64,000 bases of DNA from Sialis fuliginosa (taxonomy: Eukaryota; Arthropoda; Insecta; Megaloptera; Sialidae). Of the stretch, positions 1 through 12,570 are shown piece by piece. The translations under genes were made by a program, and so were the position numbers. A model generated the notes under the pieces. That model saw only the letters and a program-made list of their open reading frames with translations, did no database searches and was not told where the DNA came from. Where the stretch lies: NCBI GenBank assembly GCA_961205875.1, contig OY540814.1:29146151-29210150 (forward strand), written 5' to 3'. Position 1 is the first letter of the stretch, and every line of letters starts with the position of its first letter.

Positions 1-354
1 TAAATAAAAACATCAGGGTTGAATATTTTTTAGTGAAACCAACGTAGATATCTTCTATTTATACATACAAACAAAATGAGACCCCCCAAAATAATATTCA
101 ATTACTAAAACGGATGCAAGTGCCCTTTGAAATACACTGAATTTTTGTTGTATTCAATTTAAAAAAAAAAAATACATTTTTCCAAAAAAAATAATAGATT
201 CTGATTTAAACATACTTTTAAGCATGCTTAAAAGTAAACTACAAGTTTATGCATCAATGTAAGCCTATATAGAACGTATCTATCGCGTAAAAAGAGACCC
301 TATTGAACTATACAACATATTATCGATTCAATTTAATAATTTACCATTTAACAG

Positions 355-2379
355 ACGGATCGACGGATGTGACGCGCACGTTACACATGGGAGACCCGAC
401 TTCGGAACAGAAGGCAGCGTATACCAGAGTTCTAATAGGTTCAATACAGTTATCTTCTCTTGTATTTCCTGCGAATCTATTGATATCGGAAGCAGATGTG
501 GTAGCTAGAGCGCCGTTGTGGGAAGTAGGGTTGGATTATTTGCACGGAACGGGACATGGAATCGGATCGTTTTTAAACGTTCATGAATGTAAGTGGTCTA
601 ACTTCAAAGGAAGCAATTTAAAGAAGACACGTTCAGGTTTCTATTGATACTAAGCCGGTTATTGTGAGATTATTATTTCAGGATATACATACTTTTACTT
701 TGACAGTAAATAACGCGGTCAAAAAAAATCGTACGAGGATGAAAAAAAACGCATTTTAAAGAAAAAAGAACAGGCTTTTGAACGCTTTCATTGAATTTTT
801 CGTAAAAAAATTTTTTGCATCCCATATACGCTTACAAAGTTTATAAAAATTTATAGGATATTTTTTCGAATTTTTTAACCCTTGGTACAGAGCGGCAAGG
901 GATGATAAAAATTATTGAGCTCTTGATTCACAAACTAGAAAATACAAGCTTACGAATGAGCTTTGGATCATACAAATCCAATAATTTTTCGCGGAGATAT
1001 GACTGTTTGAAAATTTGTAAAAAAAATAGTTTTTTTCATATTGCTCCAATAATATAATATTAAAATGTTATAGTATTCCAGCAAATTAATATTTTTTATA
1101 TATTTTTCAGCTCCTATAAGTGTTTCTTACAGTCATCCTAACAAACAAAAGTTTAAAGAAGGATATTTCCTTTCAAATGGTATGTTATAATTAGAGATTG
1201 GAAAAATAGTTTTTCAACTTTCGCGTAAAAATGCATTTATTGTAATTTTTATTACATATCTCCACAGTTTTCAGAAAACTGGTTTGATTGAACACAATTT
1301 GAAATCAACTATTTGCAACTATTTTTAAACTATTTGCGACATTTTTTACTGCTTCATTTGCACTAATTATTATTAAATCGAAAAAAAAAACTATTTTCCG
1401 AAAAAAAATTCAACTAGTAACTATTTCATTGAAAATAACAACTATTTTTAAACTATTTGCAACACTTTTTTACTGCTTTGTTTGCACTAATTATTATTAA
1501 ATCGAAAAAAAACTATTTATCAACTATTTTCCGAAAAAAAATTCAACTAGTAACTATTTCATTGAAAATAACAACTATTTTTAAACTATTTGCGACACTT
1601 TTTTACTGCTTTGTTTGTACTAATTATTATTAAATCGAAAAAAAAAACTATTTATCAACTATTTTCCGAAAAAAAAATTCAACTAGTACCTAACTATTTC
1701 ATTGAAAATAACAACTATTTTTCCAATCTCTAGTAATTATAATAAATATTATAATTTGGATATTTTATAAGAACTATATTTTTTATTCAGAACCCGGATA
1801 CTATAAAGAAGGGGACTTTGGGGTTCGATTGGAAAATATAATGGAAGTTATTGTCGACGATAACAATTACAAACATTATTCTGGGTTACCTTTCTTACGT
1901 TTCAAAGATGTCACTCTTGTACCTTATGAACCAAAATTGTTAGATTATTCTCTATTAACTGCTTCTCATGTAAGTATAACTAAATCATACCTATTTTAAA
2001 ATTAAGAGAGAAAGAAAAAAAAAGTCAGAAAATTGTCAATACAGTCGGGACTCGTTTATTCAAAGTCTCGTTTATCTGAAATGCCGAGTTTCGTTTATTC
2101 GTAATTTTTTCTCCTCCTTCACCTCCCACCATTCTAAATCCGCCATTGATTGCATTTGTTATCTGTTGTTAATTTCAGAGACGTTGGTTAAACGATTATA
2201 ATTCTCGGATTCGAAGCATCGTCGGGGCAGAATTAAAACGACAACGTCAAATGGAAGCATTTTATTGGATGATGGATAAAACTAAACACATTCCTGAAGA
2301 TGGACCAGTATCTAAATCAAATTTACTTAATGTTAATTACGTTACCTTATTAATAATTCTAATCAAGAGTATTTTTTAA
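355..2379 (+). CDS. Xaa-Pro aminopeptidase (aminopeptidase P), 3' four exons
   Basis: This is the C-terminal part of an M24-family aminopeptidase P, which removes N-terminal residues that precede proline and uses two metal ions. Exons are 355-588, 1111-1179, 1791-1969 and 2179-2379, all with AG/GT borders and continuous frame. The first exon has the DGSTDVTRT metal-ligand segment and the GTGHGIG histidine motif. The third begins with EPGYY and contains RLEN, supplying the two glutamate ligands. The first aspartate ligand (DSGAQY region) must lie in an exon upstream of the window, so the gene is 5' truncated here. The predicted protein ends in a hydrophobic stretch ([15 protein letters not shown]), which resembles the tail of membrane-anchored XPNPEP2-type enzymes more than cytosolic XPNPEP1. 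Family assignment is firm; the choice of paralogue is open. Confidence 0.9.
1317..1735. repeat. Minisatellite in aminopeptidase P intron
   Basis: About three tandem copies of a roughly 125-140 bp unit. Each carries AACTATTTTTAAACTATTTG, then TACTGCTT, CACTAATTATTATTAAATCG, and a poly-A/TTTTCCG segment ending in ATTTCATTGAAAATAAC. The copies differ by small indels in the A-runs. The array lies wholly inside the intron between the exons at 1111-1179 and 1791-1969. Confidence 0.8.
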
Positions 2380-2560
2380 TATAAATTTACTTTTAACATT
2401 TCGATCATTTAATGCGTAATATATTTATAGTTTTAATATTTACATTTTTATTATAATACTTGGTAAAACATTCTTTAGCGGTGTGGTGAGATTCGATGTT
2501 CTGTGTCGTCTTATGTGATTATATATAATATTTATTTATATTAATATATGGAAGATCTTT

Positions 2561-2566
2561 AATAAA
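2561..2566 (+). terminator. Polyadenylation signal of aminopeptidase P gene
   Basis: A canonical AATAAA lies about 180 bp after the stop codon, in an AT-rich 3' flank. It is the best 3'-end candidate before the palindrome that starts near 2790. Confidence 0.5.
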
Positions 2567-2789
2567 AAAAACGTTATTAAATTTTTAAATATTGTATTAT
2601 CTATTCCTTTCACTAAAATTATATCACAAGTACTTGAAGTAAGTACTTAAAAATGTACAAGTAACTATTTCAAGTACTTCATTGTTAGAACTATTCAAAT
2701 TTAAAATAACGAAAATTCTAGACAGTTTCGTAAAAGGTATTTAAACTATTATTATCAAAGTTGCGTTACATTTAATATAATAGATACTA

Positions 2790-5497
2790 GACATACAAAT
2801 CTATGCATCAATAATACATAGTATATATGTCTCAACAATGACGCTATGTAATAAGTACGTATGTAATAAACATTTATAAATAAAAGGTAAGTAATTTCAA
2901 TTATACAATACTTTATACCTGTGTAGATAAACAGGTAACAAAGAACTAATTAAGAGCATCTATGTAGATAAATAGATGTTTTAAATTCACTCGGTTTTCA
3001 GTTTTAAAAGTAATACACGTCATCGTGATAACATACATTACACCAGATTTTAAATTCATTCATTAATACATACGTTAACGTTTCTTCTTTGAAAAAAAAA
3101 CATTGATTTAGTCGGTACGGCATCTGAAAATAATATTGAAATTTGAAAGGTACATGTGGCGCCATCTAGCAAAAACAGCTTGAACTAATTAGTTTTGATA
3201 GTTTAAATTTGTCCCGTTAGATGGTACTGCATGTACGTTTTAAATTCCAATGTATTTTTCAAATGCCATTCCGACTAAATCATTCTTTTTTTGCAAGTTA
3301 GAGACGCTATCGTATGTATTAGAGCATCCTAATTCCAAATATGCCCATAAAAAGTTGCACTCGGAATGATTAAACCGTTTTTTATCAACTTTTGTCTAAA
3401 AAAAATGTTAAAATTATGAACAAGTGAATGTATTTAAAATCTGATATCACATATGTTATCAGCGAGTCTTCTTACATACGATGCGGTGTTTATTACTTTC
3501 AAATTCAAAATAGATGCATTAATTATCGTACCAAAAAACACACTCTTTTTGAATTTGAAAGTAATAGACACGCTATGGTATGTAAGGGGACTCGCTTATA
3601 ACATATATGATATCAGATTTTAAATACATTCACTGGTTCAAAATTTGATGAAATTTTTTAAGACAAAAGTTGTTAAAAAACCGTGTTATCGACCCGAGCG
3701 CAACTTTTTATGGGCATATTTGGAATCAGGGTGCCCTAATACATACGATAGCGTCTCTAACTCGCCAAAAAAAAATTTTTCCCAAAAAGAAACAAGGCTA
3801 TAGTATGGCTTAAAAAACACTCGAAAAACACTTTTTTCGATTTTCAAATAATTAGATACGTTATCGTATGTAAAGGGATACACTGATTCGACTTTTTTTA
3901 TCAATTGCAAAATTCATCAAAGTGTTCAAAAGTTACAGCCATTTTACGATGAAAAATTGATAAAAAACGGTGATAGGGGTCCGAGCGGAACTTTGTATCA
4001 ACATTTTTGGAATCACCATGTTGTTATACATACGATAGCGTGCTTAACTCGACAAAAAAAAATTTAATCTGATGACGTAACACGACGGCGCCTCCACCAT
4101 TTATAAAAATGTACAAAAATAATATTTATTTCGTATTTTTGAATAGGGAATACAAAAAAATCAAAAAATATTTTTTCTGTAAAATATGGTGAAGGTGCCG
4201 TCATGTTACGTCATAGCATCAATTTTTTTTTTGTCGAGTTAAGCACGCTATCGTATGTATAACAACATGGTGATTCCAAAAATGTTGATAAAAAGTTCCG
4301 CTCGGACCCCTATCACCGTTTTTTATCAATTTTTCATCGTAAAATGGCTGTAACTTTTGAACACTTTGATGAATTTTGCAATTGATAAAAAAAGTCGAAT
4401 CAGTGTATCCCTTTACATACGATAACGTATCTAATTATTTGAAAATCGAAAAAAGTGTTTTTCGAGTGTTTTTTAAGCCATACTATAGCCTTGTTTCTTT
4501 TTGGGAAAAATTTTTTTTTTGGCGAGTTAGAGACGCTATCGTATGTATTAGGGCACCCTGATTCCAAATATGCCCATAAAAAGTTGCGCTCGGGTCGATA
4601 ACACGGTTTTTTAACAACTTTTGTCTTAAAAAATTTCATCAAATTTTGAACCAGTGAATGTATTTAAAATCTGATATCATATATGTTATAAGCGAGTCCC
4701 CTTACATACCATAGCGTGTCTATTACTTTCAAATTCAAAAAGAGTGTGTTTTTTGGTACGATAATTAATACATCTATTTTGAATTTGAAAGTAATAAACA
4801 CCGCATCGTATGTAAGAAGACTCGCTGATAACATATGTGATATCAGATTTTAAATACATTCACTGGTTCATAATTTTAACATTTTTTTTAGACAAAAGTT
4901 GATAAAAAACGGTTTAATCGTTCCGAGTGCAACTTTTTATGGGCATATTTGGAATTAGGATGTTCTAATACATACGATAGCGTCTCTAACTTGCTAAAAA
5001 AGAATGATTTAGTCGGGATGGCATCTGAAAAATACATTGGAATTTAAAACGTACATGCAGTACCATCTAACGGGACAAATTTAAACTATCAAAACTAATT
5101 AGTTCAAGCTGTTTTTGCTAGATGGCGCCACATGTACCTTTCAAATTTCAATATTATTTTCAGATGCCGTACCGACTAAATCAATGTTTTTTTTTCAAAG
5201 AAGAAACGTTAACGTATGTATTAATGAATGAATTTAAAATCTGGTGTAATGTATGTTATCAGTGTGTCCTCTTACATACAATGACGTGATACTTATAAAA
5301 CTGAAAACCGAATGAATTTATAACATCTATTTATCTACATAGATGCTCTTAATTAGTTCTTTGTTACCTGTTTATCTACACAGGTATAAAATATTGTACA
5401 ATTGAAATTACTTACCTTTTATTTATAAATATTTATTATATACGTACTTATTCCATATTGTCATTGTTGAGACATACATACTATGTATTATTGATGC
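2790..5497. mobile_element. Giant foldback element (2.7 kb palindrome)
   Basis: Two arms of about 1.3 kb (2790-4100 and 4186-5497) are near-identical reverse complements around a spacer of about 85 bp centred at 4143. Matching landmarks are CCTGTGTAGATAAACAGG at 2919 and its reverse complement near 5366, and the same 74-codon open frame mirrored at 3686-3910 (-) and from 4376 (+). Inside each arm the motif TACATACGATAGCGT recurs in variant forms. No transposase frame is visible, so this is a non-autonomous foldback element or a head-to-head duplication. A diverged extra piece of the arm end lies at about 5790-5990. The mirrored open frames are probably by-products of the repeat, not genes. 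Confidence 0.85.
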
Positions 5498-5509
5498 ACC
5501 TATTGATTA

Positions 5510-8138
5510 TTTATTGATAAAATACTTTTATTGTATTATTATATATAATAAAAAAAATAAAAATAAAACAGATCACCATGGGATTCAAACACTAGACCCT
5601 TAGGTTGTGAGATGTATTCTAATTTTTTGTAAATTTAAAAATTCCAACCAAACGACATTTTATATCGAAAAATTACAAGACGCATAATATTTTCGTCTTA
5701 TTCAAAGGTTTCCAAAAAACATTTAATAAAATAGGTATTTGTATTTAGTATTAATTACCATGAAATCCTGTTTTTGACAATTTTTATAATGAATTTAAAA
5801 TCTGGTTTAACATATATTATTATGATAGCGTGTATAATAGTTTATACTTCCAAGGGTGTAATCCATTACCTGTTTATCTACACAGGTAGTCAGTATTATT
5901 TACTTATAACCGACCGAATTTTGTTTACATTCGGTTGTAGATTTTTTTTCCACGTTAATTTTTCATTTATTAAATTTTATAAACTTAGTAACAAAATATA
6001 TGATTAAAATAAATAAATCGTTACTTGCCTTTCCTCTTAAAACTCCGATTAATCCACCGGAATATCATTTCTTTTCAAGTCAAATTAAATTACATTCACA
6101 GAAATTAATTTTTACACTTTAAATTTTTATTTAGCAATGTCAATTACAATTAAAAATATACAAAATAAGCATCTGTTTAGAAACAAAAAAAAAAACACAA
6201 ACAAATATTTTACTTGCGGTAATTCCTTAAACTTACAAATTTTCATTGTGCTCCTATAATACTCACAATTAAAAAAATACCTGTCTTTAAAAACGCTTAC
6301 ACAACAAATTATATAGTTTTTCCAATACCGGTAAGCATCTTTTTTTAATAAAAATTTATATCATATTGGTGTTCTCTAAAATTCACAACGGTAACTTCAT
6401 TTTCTTGTTTAAAGATTGTTTATAAATCGTATCAATAAGTAAAGGCGCAAACTTTATAAAAATTAATTGAAAACCAAACAATTCTGTCAAACAACATCGG
6501 AAAATGAATCAATTTGGAATTTCGAGGCATATTAATATTTTATAAAGCTTCATAATATTATCGAAACACCTAGAATAGACACTCTAACAACTAAACGTGT
6601 ATATATATATATGTATTGATAAAACTTCTGTGTTTGGTTTGTTTAATCGATTCGAGTTTTATAGGAAAACTTCATTTACTTGTAATTTTTGATCGTAAAT
6701 AATCTGTAAAAAAACAAACGGAAGATAGGAATGAGGAGGATTGACAGGTCGGTAAAATGCTCAAGCATTCATGTTGAAAGGAATTTATTATTAACGAAAT
6801 AACAAAAGAATAATACAAGATCGGCTGCGACAGAATGGAAATACTTCCCCATCTGTCCGTTCGATTATATGCACTAGCGTACTCTACCTTCTTGAAATGT
6901 TATTCATTTGTTACAAACATTATTAATAATAATAATAATATATAGATGTAAACATTTTATGTACAAAAATATTCACATTAAAATTAAAAAAGCTCGAATA
7001 TTCCATTTCAAGAGAAACACACAACATATGACGACATTAAACAAAAAAACACCAATGCATCAAACCGAAAACGGCGCCGTTTCAATGTTAATACACGTAC
7101 CAATCCCAGCCAACCAACCCCCCCCCCCTCATTTCTTTTCTCTTCAGATTATTTCTACTTCACGTCTTCAAACTACATTTAAGAATCTTGGATTTCAGGT
7201 TGCTGTTATAAGATGGTTAACATCTTCAGCAGAGTTGCAATACTTTTACCATTTTAATTTCAATTTTCATTCAAAACACTTCAAGTTCCGTAAACTCTTC
7301 TTTTAAAACCTTTTTAAACAAACGAAACACATTAGACTTTTTTTTCGGATGTTCTTTTTAATTGAACATATTCTTTTTGTACAAAAGAAAAAAAAGCGAT
7401 ACAAATGGAGAAAAAAATATATACGAATTAATCATACAACAAAACAAATGACGGAATCATTAATTAAGAATATTTCTTGAAAATTTATGTCCCATATGTA
7501 TTAACATAATAATGAAATATAAACCAAATATTGACCGTTCAGAGAAACGCATTGTCTTTATACAAAATCAAACGTTGTTTTGCCTGCGTCTAAATAATAA
7601 AATCAATCATTAATTGCATTGGTAGTAATCATACAATAATATATACAAAACTCTACTCTACTACAATACGTTTTTTTTTTTAATTGTTGGCAGAATCGAA
7701 CGAAATGGTGGCGGGGCGCGGCAGCCGCCATCTTTGAGAAAACTTCAAACGTAAATATCTCACAAACCGTTGACGCTACGGCAAAAATTATAAGGACCTT
7801 TTTTGTTCAGTACTAAATTCTCTACACTTTTTATCTTAACCATAATTTCATATGACTAATAGTTTAAGAGTTACAGCGTGACAAAAAAGATCCTTACAAC
7901 TTTTGCCAACTTAGCAATTCAATTAGAATTCACCGCCCGTGCACAGTCTCTTGCGCAAAACAACCGTTGTCAAAAAATCGCGGGCGCGCGCTGCGTTTCT
8001 CTGAACGTGTTAAAATAATATGTATATATTTATATGATAACTACACTAACTGAAGACAATTCTATTGGTATGCTTATAACTAGAATTAGTGATTGACCAG
8101 CAGCAGTCCTAGTCTGTGACTCGCGGATTCAGCCACAG
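5510..8138. other. AT-rich intergenic DNA and probable tra2 3' UTR
   Basis: There is no supportable coding gene. The part nearest 8138 must be transcribed as the tra2 3' untranslated region if the terminal exon call is right; its downstream limit is not fixed. Noted inside are an AAT microsatellite near 6930, a poly-C run at about 7121 and a GC-richer patch at 7700-7760. A tract at 7735-7900 resembles sequence at 49560-49700 (the 'aaatatctcacaaaccgttgacg ... ccttttttgttcag' type) and is probably another repeat fragment. Confidence 0.5.
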
Positions 8139-8149
8139 TTAATAACGAC
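8139..8149 (-). CDS. tra2: Terminal 11-nt coding segment of tra2 last exon
   Basis: On the minus strand a good acceptor (CTAATTTCAG) is followed by GTCGTTATTAA. Joined to the single C left at the end of exon 10952-11052, it reads Arg-Arg-Tyr-stop and completes SYSPRRY, the ending I recall for vertebrate TRA2B. The match in phase and sequence makes this the likely true 3' terminal exon despite the 2.8 kb intron. If the upstream donor is not used, translation runs into GTAAGTGA and ends as SPRK-stop at 10944. Confidence 0.75.
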
Positions 8150-11100
8150 CTGAAATTAGGAGTACAACAAGAAACCCATTAACAATTATCCTCGCATCAG
8201 AAAACAATTAATTTACCATCATTATTCACAATATCTTCAATGCTTCTTACAATACTTTACCGGCACATATTGTCACTTCCGACTACAATTAATTAGGCGT
8301 ACCACAAAAAGACGTGTGTGAAAACTTCATTTTTAAAGAATATTATTGCTTTTTATACCCCCGAGGGAAAGTTATTTACAAAGTTCTAGGAATATATTTA
8401 CATAAATAATATTCTTTCAAATTTTGTAATCGTTATACGGTGGAAATTTTCCAACTTGCGTCTTTCGATTAATCTCCGTAACAGGACTGCGATATATAAC
8501 CTAAATCGATTATGTCGAATATTCATTTTGGTCTTAAAAAATTGTCTTCTTATTCCAGAACACTATTCTTACGCATCTTGACTGAAAATCGGAAACGAAA
8601 ACAATTCACATTTTGTTAAGTGTAGGAAATTTTATGAATGAATATAGCGATTAAAAGATTTGGATGAAGGAAGATCAATGTTGCGGACAAATTAACAGTA
8701 TAAATGATTGAAAATGAGTTTATAAATTAAAAATAATAAAGATTATAATTATTTTCCAGGTATTTAATAATTTTGACACCGTCTTTTTGATTTCACGCAA
8801 AACAAAATTTCTAGAACTTTGTAAACAAATCCTTGTATTTAAATAAAAGTGTACCGAAAAACTGTGGTAAGCTTAATATTTAAATAAATAAAATTACCTT
8901 TTTCTTGGCAAAATTTTACGAAAGAAAAATAAATTAAAAATTAAAATTAACGTGTTGTTAGTTTCAGCAGCAGTTGAAGATACAAAATAAAAAACAGTGT
9001 AAATTATATAACTACTGTAAAAATAAATCCAGCAAGAAATTAATTCAAGATCACTTTTTAAATTTCAATTACTTATTAAAGATGACACAGTACAACAAGA
9101 ATAAGAAGAAAACATAAAAAACACTAATCAGAAAAATGTATTAAGTTATTATGATCTTCTTCTCTAATATTAAAATTAATGAAAGTGGCTTATCCACAAT
9201 TAAAAAAGTAAATTCAAACCAAAATTAATATTAATTAAACAGGGTGTCCACTGGTTTTTGAAAATAAAATTCCCCGACTTTTCCCTGACCACAGATTCTA
9301 AATTCCCTGACCTCTGGGGCAAAAATAAAATATGAAGACCTTCTTTTTTTGCTTATCAACTTAAAAAACACTTTTTTCTTTTTTAAATGAATAATAAGTG
9401 CAAAATTAAAGTTGAGAAGCAAAAAAAAGGTCATTAAAATCAAAATTAGTAATAAGTATAACTGCCTTGGAAAAACACCTGACTTCCCATAATTTATAAT
9501 AAATTCCCTGAAATTTTTTTTTTATAAATTCCCCAACTTTTTAAAAAAAATTTTATAAATTCCTTGACTTTTTAAAAAATTTTTTTATAAATTCCCTGAC
9601 TAAATTTTTTTTTATAAATTCCCCAACTTTTTTAAATTTTTTTTTATAAATTCCCCAACTTTTTTAAATTTTTTTTTATAAATTCCCTGACTTTTAAAAA
9701 AAAATTTTATAAATTCCCTAACATTAAAAAAAAATTAAGAAATTCCGACATTTAAAAAAAAATTTTATAAATTCCTTGACTTTTTAAAAAAAAATTAATA
9801 AATTCCCTGACTTTAAAATTTTTTTTTATAAATTCCCCAACTTTAAAAAAAAAAATGAATAAATTCCCTGACTTTTTAAAAAAAAATTAATAAATTCCCT
9901 GACTTTTCAGAATTTTAAATAAATTCCCTGACCACTTTAGGCTTCCCTGACTTTCCAGAAAGTGGAAACCCTGTTAAATCTATTGAATAATTTAGTACCA
10001 ATTTAATAACTCATGAATATAAATTCTACCAATTTTCTTTCGATAATAAACATACTATTTTTAACCCTTAACCACCTCAGAACCGCAACTATTTTTGTTT
10101 TCATTAATCTCAATAGGTTTACGATTTTATAAAATTATTTTACTAAATGCCTTTCTTCCTATTTTATTCTGATATTTTTTGTTAAGTATTTTTTAGTCAA
10201 TTATAATTATTTTCCTTTATCTTTCCTATTAAATATTCCCAAGAGGTCGGCATAATTGAAAAAGCACCTATTTGTTTAAGGATTCAACAATTCAATATTA
10301 ATTTTCAACAATCAAGTTATTTTATAACCTATTAAATAAGAAAATCATAAAAAAAAAAAATACATTTATTACTGAATAGCAGACGACACATTGAAAACAG
10401 AAAATAACAAAATCAAATAAAAGAACGTTGATATAATCTATGAACAAATACTCGTTACTTCCAATTTTACGCTTCGCAAAAAACAATCGGTCGAAATTTG
10501 ATTAAAATTCCCCCCACTCTATTTTCAATATCTCCATTATAAATTGTGAAATTAATTAATTTTAAACATAATCTTCTAATTCAAGGTCTTGAGAATACGC
10601 ATATAAAATAGCTATAAGATTTATGACAGTGAAACTTTTTTGCGCAATATCTTTGAAATGGCTGAACCGATCAGCGTCAAATTTCTCCGGCATGTCAAGC
10701 AAACATCTCTTTATCGTCCGTACATTTTATTAAACTGCAACGAATTTTTCAAGCAAAAGTCCTTTGTTAGTAATTAAAATGAAATTCCAACGTGTTACAG
10801 AAAAAAAGGAAAGCAGGAATTGAAGAAACTTATAATGGAGATATACGTTCGTATAAAAACAATAAAATAAACAACTAGTTCTTCTCTATAAATTTATTAG
10901 TTCAAGCTATACCAAAAACCATTTATATATAACTAAAAGAAAATCACTTACGAGGCGAGTACGACCGTGACCTGGACCGCTCGTAACGCCTGCTCCTGTA
11001 TCTCGGGGACGGTGATCGTCTATCCCTGTAGCTTCCTCGGTAGTAGTAGTCACTGTTTTAGAAAACAATACAAAACATTATTTACGTACGCTAACACTTC

Positions 11101-12570
11101 ACATATCCTATAAACGTAAATATTATAAACTAATTATCTCAATCGACTTACTTGACGAATATTTACTGCAAAAGAAACTATAACCTATTTAATATGCGTG
11201 AAATTCTTATCAGTATTGAAACCGTATCGAATGTACATTAATTGTTGCTAGTTAAGTCATTTTGAATAGGTTATAGTTGTCGAAATGTATAATAAATTGT
11301 GCAAATACTTCTGTGACTTGAAACAAGCGCAATACTTACTCTCTATCGCGGCCTCTACGATCTCTATCATAACGGTCATATACACTAAAAAATAAATAAA
11401 CAAGATTAGTTACTTCAAATCACAATCAGAATATTTTATTTAAATTTAAGAGAAATGTCGATGGATGCCTTTAACAAAATGTTCAAAAACTTGAGAACAA
11501 TTATCCTTAAATATCCATCATTTTTATCTACCAAAATAATTTATTACATATTCAAACTAGATTTGTATGCCATTTAAAAAAATCATCTCGGATATAAACG
11601 TAAAAAAAAACTTACTATGTTGGTTTTCCCATGTAAATACCAGGCGTTGGCGTGTGCGCCCTTTGGGTAATAGAAAAATCGACTCTAATATTACGTCCGT
11701 CTATTTCCATTCCTGAACACTGTTCCTTTGCTACTTTTGCGTCTTCTGTACTCTCAAAATATACAAAACCAAATCCACGTGACCTTCCAGACTGAAAAAA
11801 TAACAAATCTTAGTAACTCAGTACAAATGGCACGATCGAAGAAAAAAAACAACTAACACTAACCTTGGCGTCAATGACGATCTGCACTCGTTCCACTGGG
11901 CCGTACTTAGAAAATATATGGTACAACTGCATCTCTGTAGTGAATGTACTCAATCCAAACACTCCCAAGCACCGTGACTGGGACGGATTCTCGCGGGTGC
12001 CGACGTGGCGTCTGCGGGACGACATTGGACTATGAGATCGAGATCGGTCATGCCGACTGTATTTACCACGAGAGTATGATCGTGATCTACTGCGTGAGTA
12101 GCGTGAAGACTTGTACCTTCTTGCCGACCTTGAACGGCTGCGCGATTTGTATTTGGTCACTGCGCCTCCGTCGCCACGTTCTCCGCGATCACGCCTTGAT
12201 CTCTCCGGCCGTTCCCTGTCTTCTCTGTATACCATTTTGTGCGAGTGTCTGCTCGGGCTCCTGGAAATAAAAAAAATATGTTTGGTTACTGAGGAAACGT
12301 AATATTGATCAAACAATTGTACCTAGAATAACTTTTTTTGAAATTTTTATGTTCAGCAGAAGAATGGCTTCTACTGTGGCCTCTTGCTCTGCCATTTGGA
12401 GGAGAATCTTCTTTTTTCGCAGCGGGGCTGTGCACAGACGCACTTCTAGAGCGCGATCTCTGAAATTAAAAAATAAAATACAACATAAGACGGCATATCC
12501 TACTACCGGTTGATGAAATATAACATTAAAAGAGTAATATTAATAATAAACATACCTCTCTATCACTCAT
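8139..12570 (-). CDS. tra2: Transformer-2 splicing regulator (SR-type RRM protein)
   Basis: Tra2 is a nuclear SR-like protein that binds exonic splicing enhancers and promotes exon inclusion; in insects it acts with Transformer in sex-specific splicing. Coding exons on the minus strand are 12556-12570, 12323-12459, 11864-12260, 11616-11791, 11340-11384, 10952-11052 and 8139-8149. All joins are GT-AG and in frame, giving 293 residues. The order is an N-terminal RS domain, an RRM (about residues 148-225) with RNP2 CLGVFGLS and RNP1 RGFGFVYF, the Tra2-specific linker [13 protein letters not shown], and a second RS/RY region ending SYSPRRY. The start ATG opens MSDRE and is followed at once by a splice donor. 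The gene is divergent from Rpn6. The final exon encodes only the end of RRY and the stop. Confidence 0.93.
9240..9973. mobile_element. MITE with CAGGGT termini and internal minisatellite
   Basis: The terminal inverted repeat is CAGGGTGTCCACT on the left and AGTGGAAACCCTG on the right, bounded on both sides by TTAAA. The interior (about 9470-9930) is a run of about 14 imperfect units of roughly 33 bp, ATAAATTCCCTGACTTTT plus an A/T-run. It lies inside the last intron of tra2. A shorter relative without the long array is at about 31336-31555. The class is uncertain; an hAT-like MITE is possible. An open frame at 9231-9443 (-) is part of this repeat, not a gene. Confidence 0.7.

Noticed and set aside
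303..354. In-frame extension upstream of the first aminopeptidase P exon
   Set aside because: The extension has no ATG and no similarity to the family; an AG acceptor at 353-354 explains the border.
3686..4642. Mirrored 60-80 codon frames (MQLIKKVESVYPF...) in the large palindrome
   Set aside because: They are the same sequence read from the two arms, with no known domain and no codon-like conservation; they follow from the repeat.
5575..5620. Possible tRNA-derived piece (reverse complement has a B-box-like GTTTGAATCCC)
   Set aside because: No acceptor stem, D arm or A box could be assembled; at best a decayed SINE fragment.
6908..7306. 132-codon plus-strand frame
   Set aside because: Low complexity, begins with a non-ATG codon, no domain, lies in tra2 3' flank.
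11944..12302. Plus-strand open frames over tra2 exon 3
   Set aside because: Shadows of the RS-rich coding sequence on the opposite strand.
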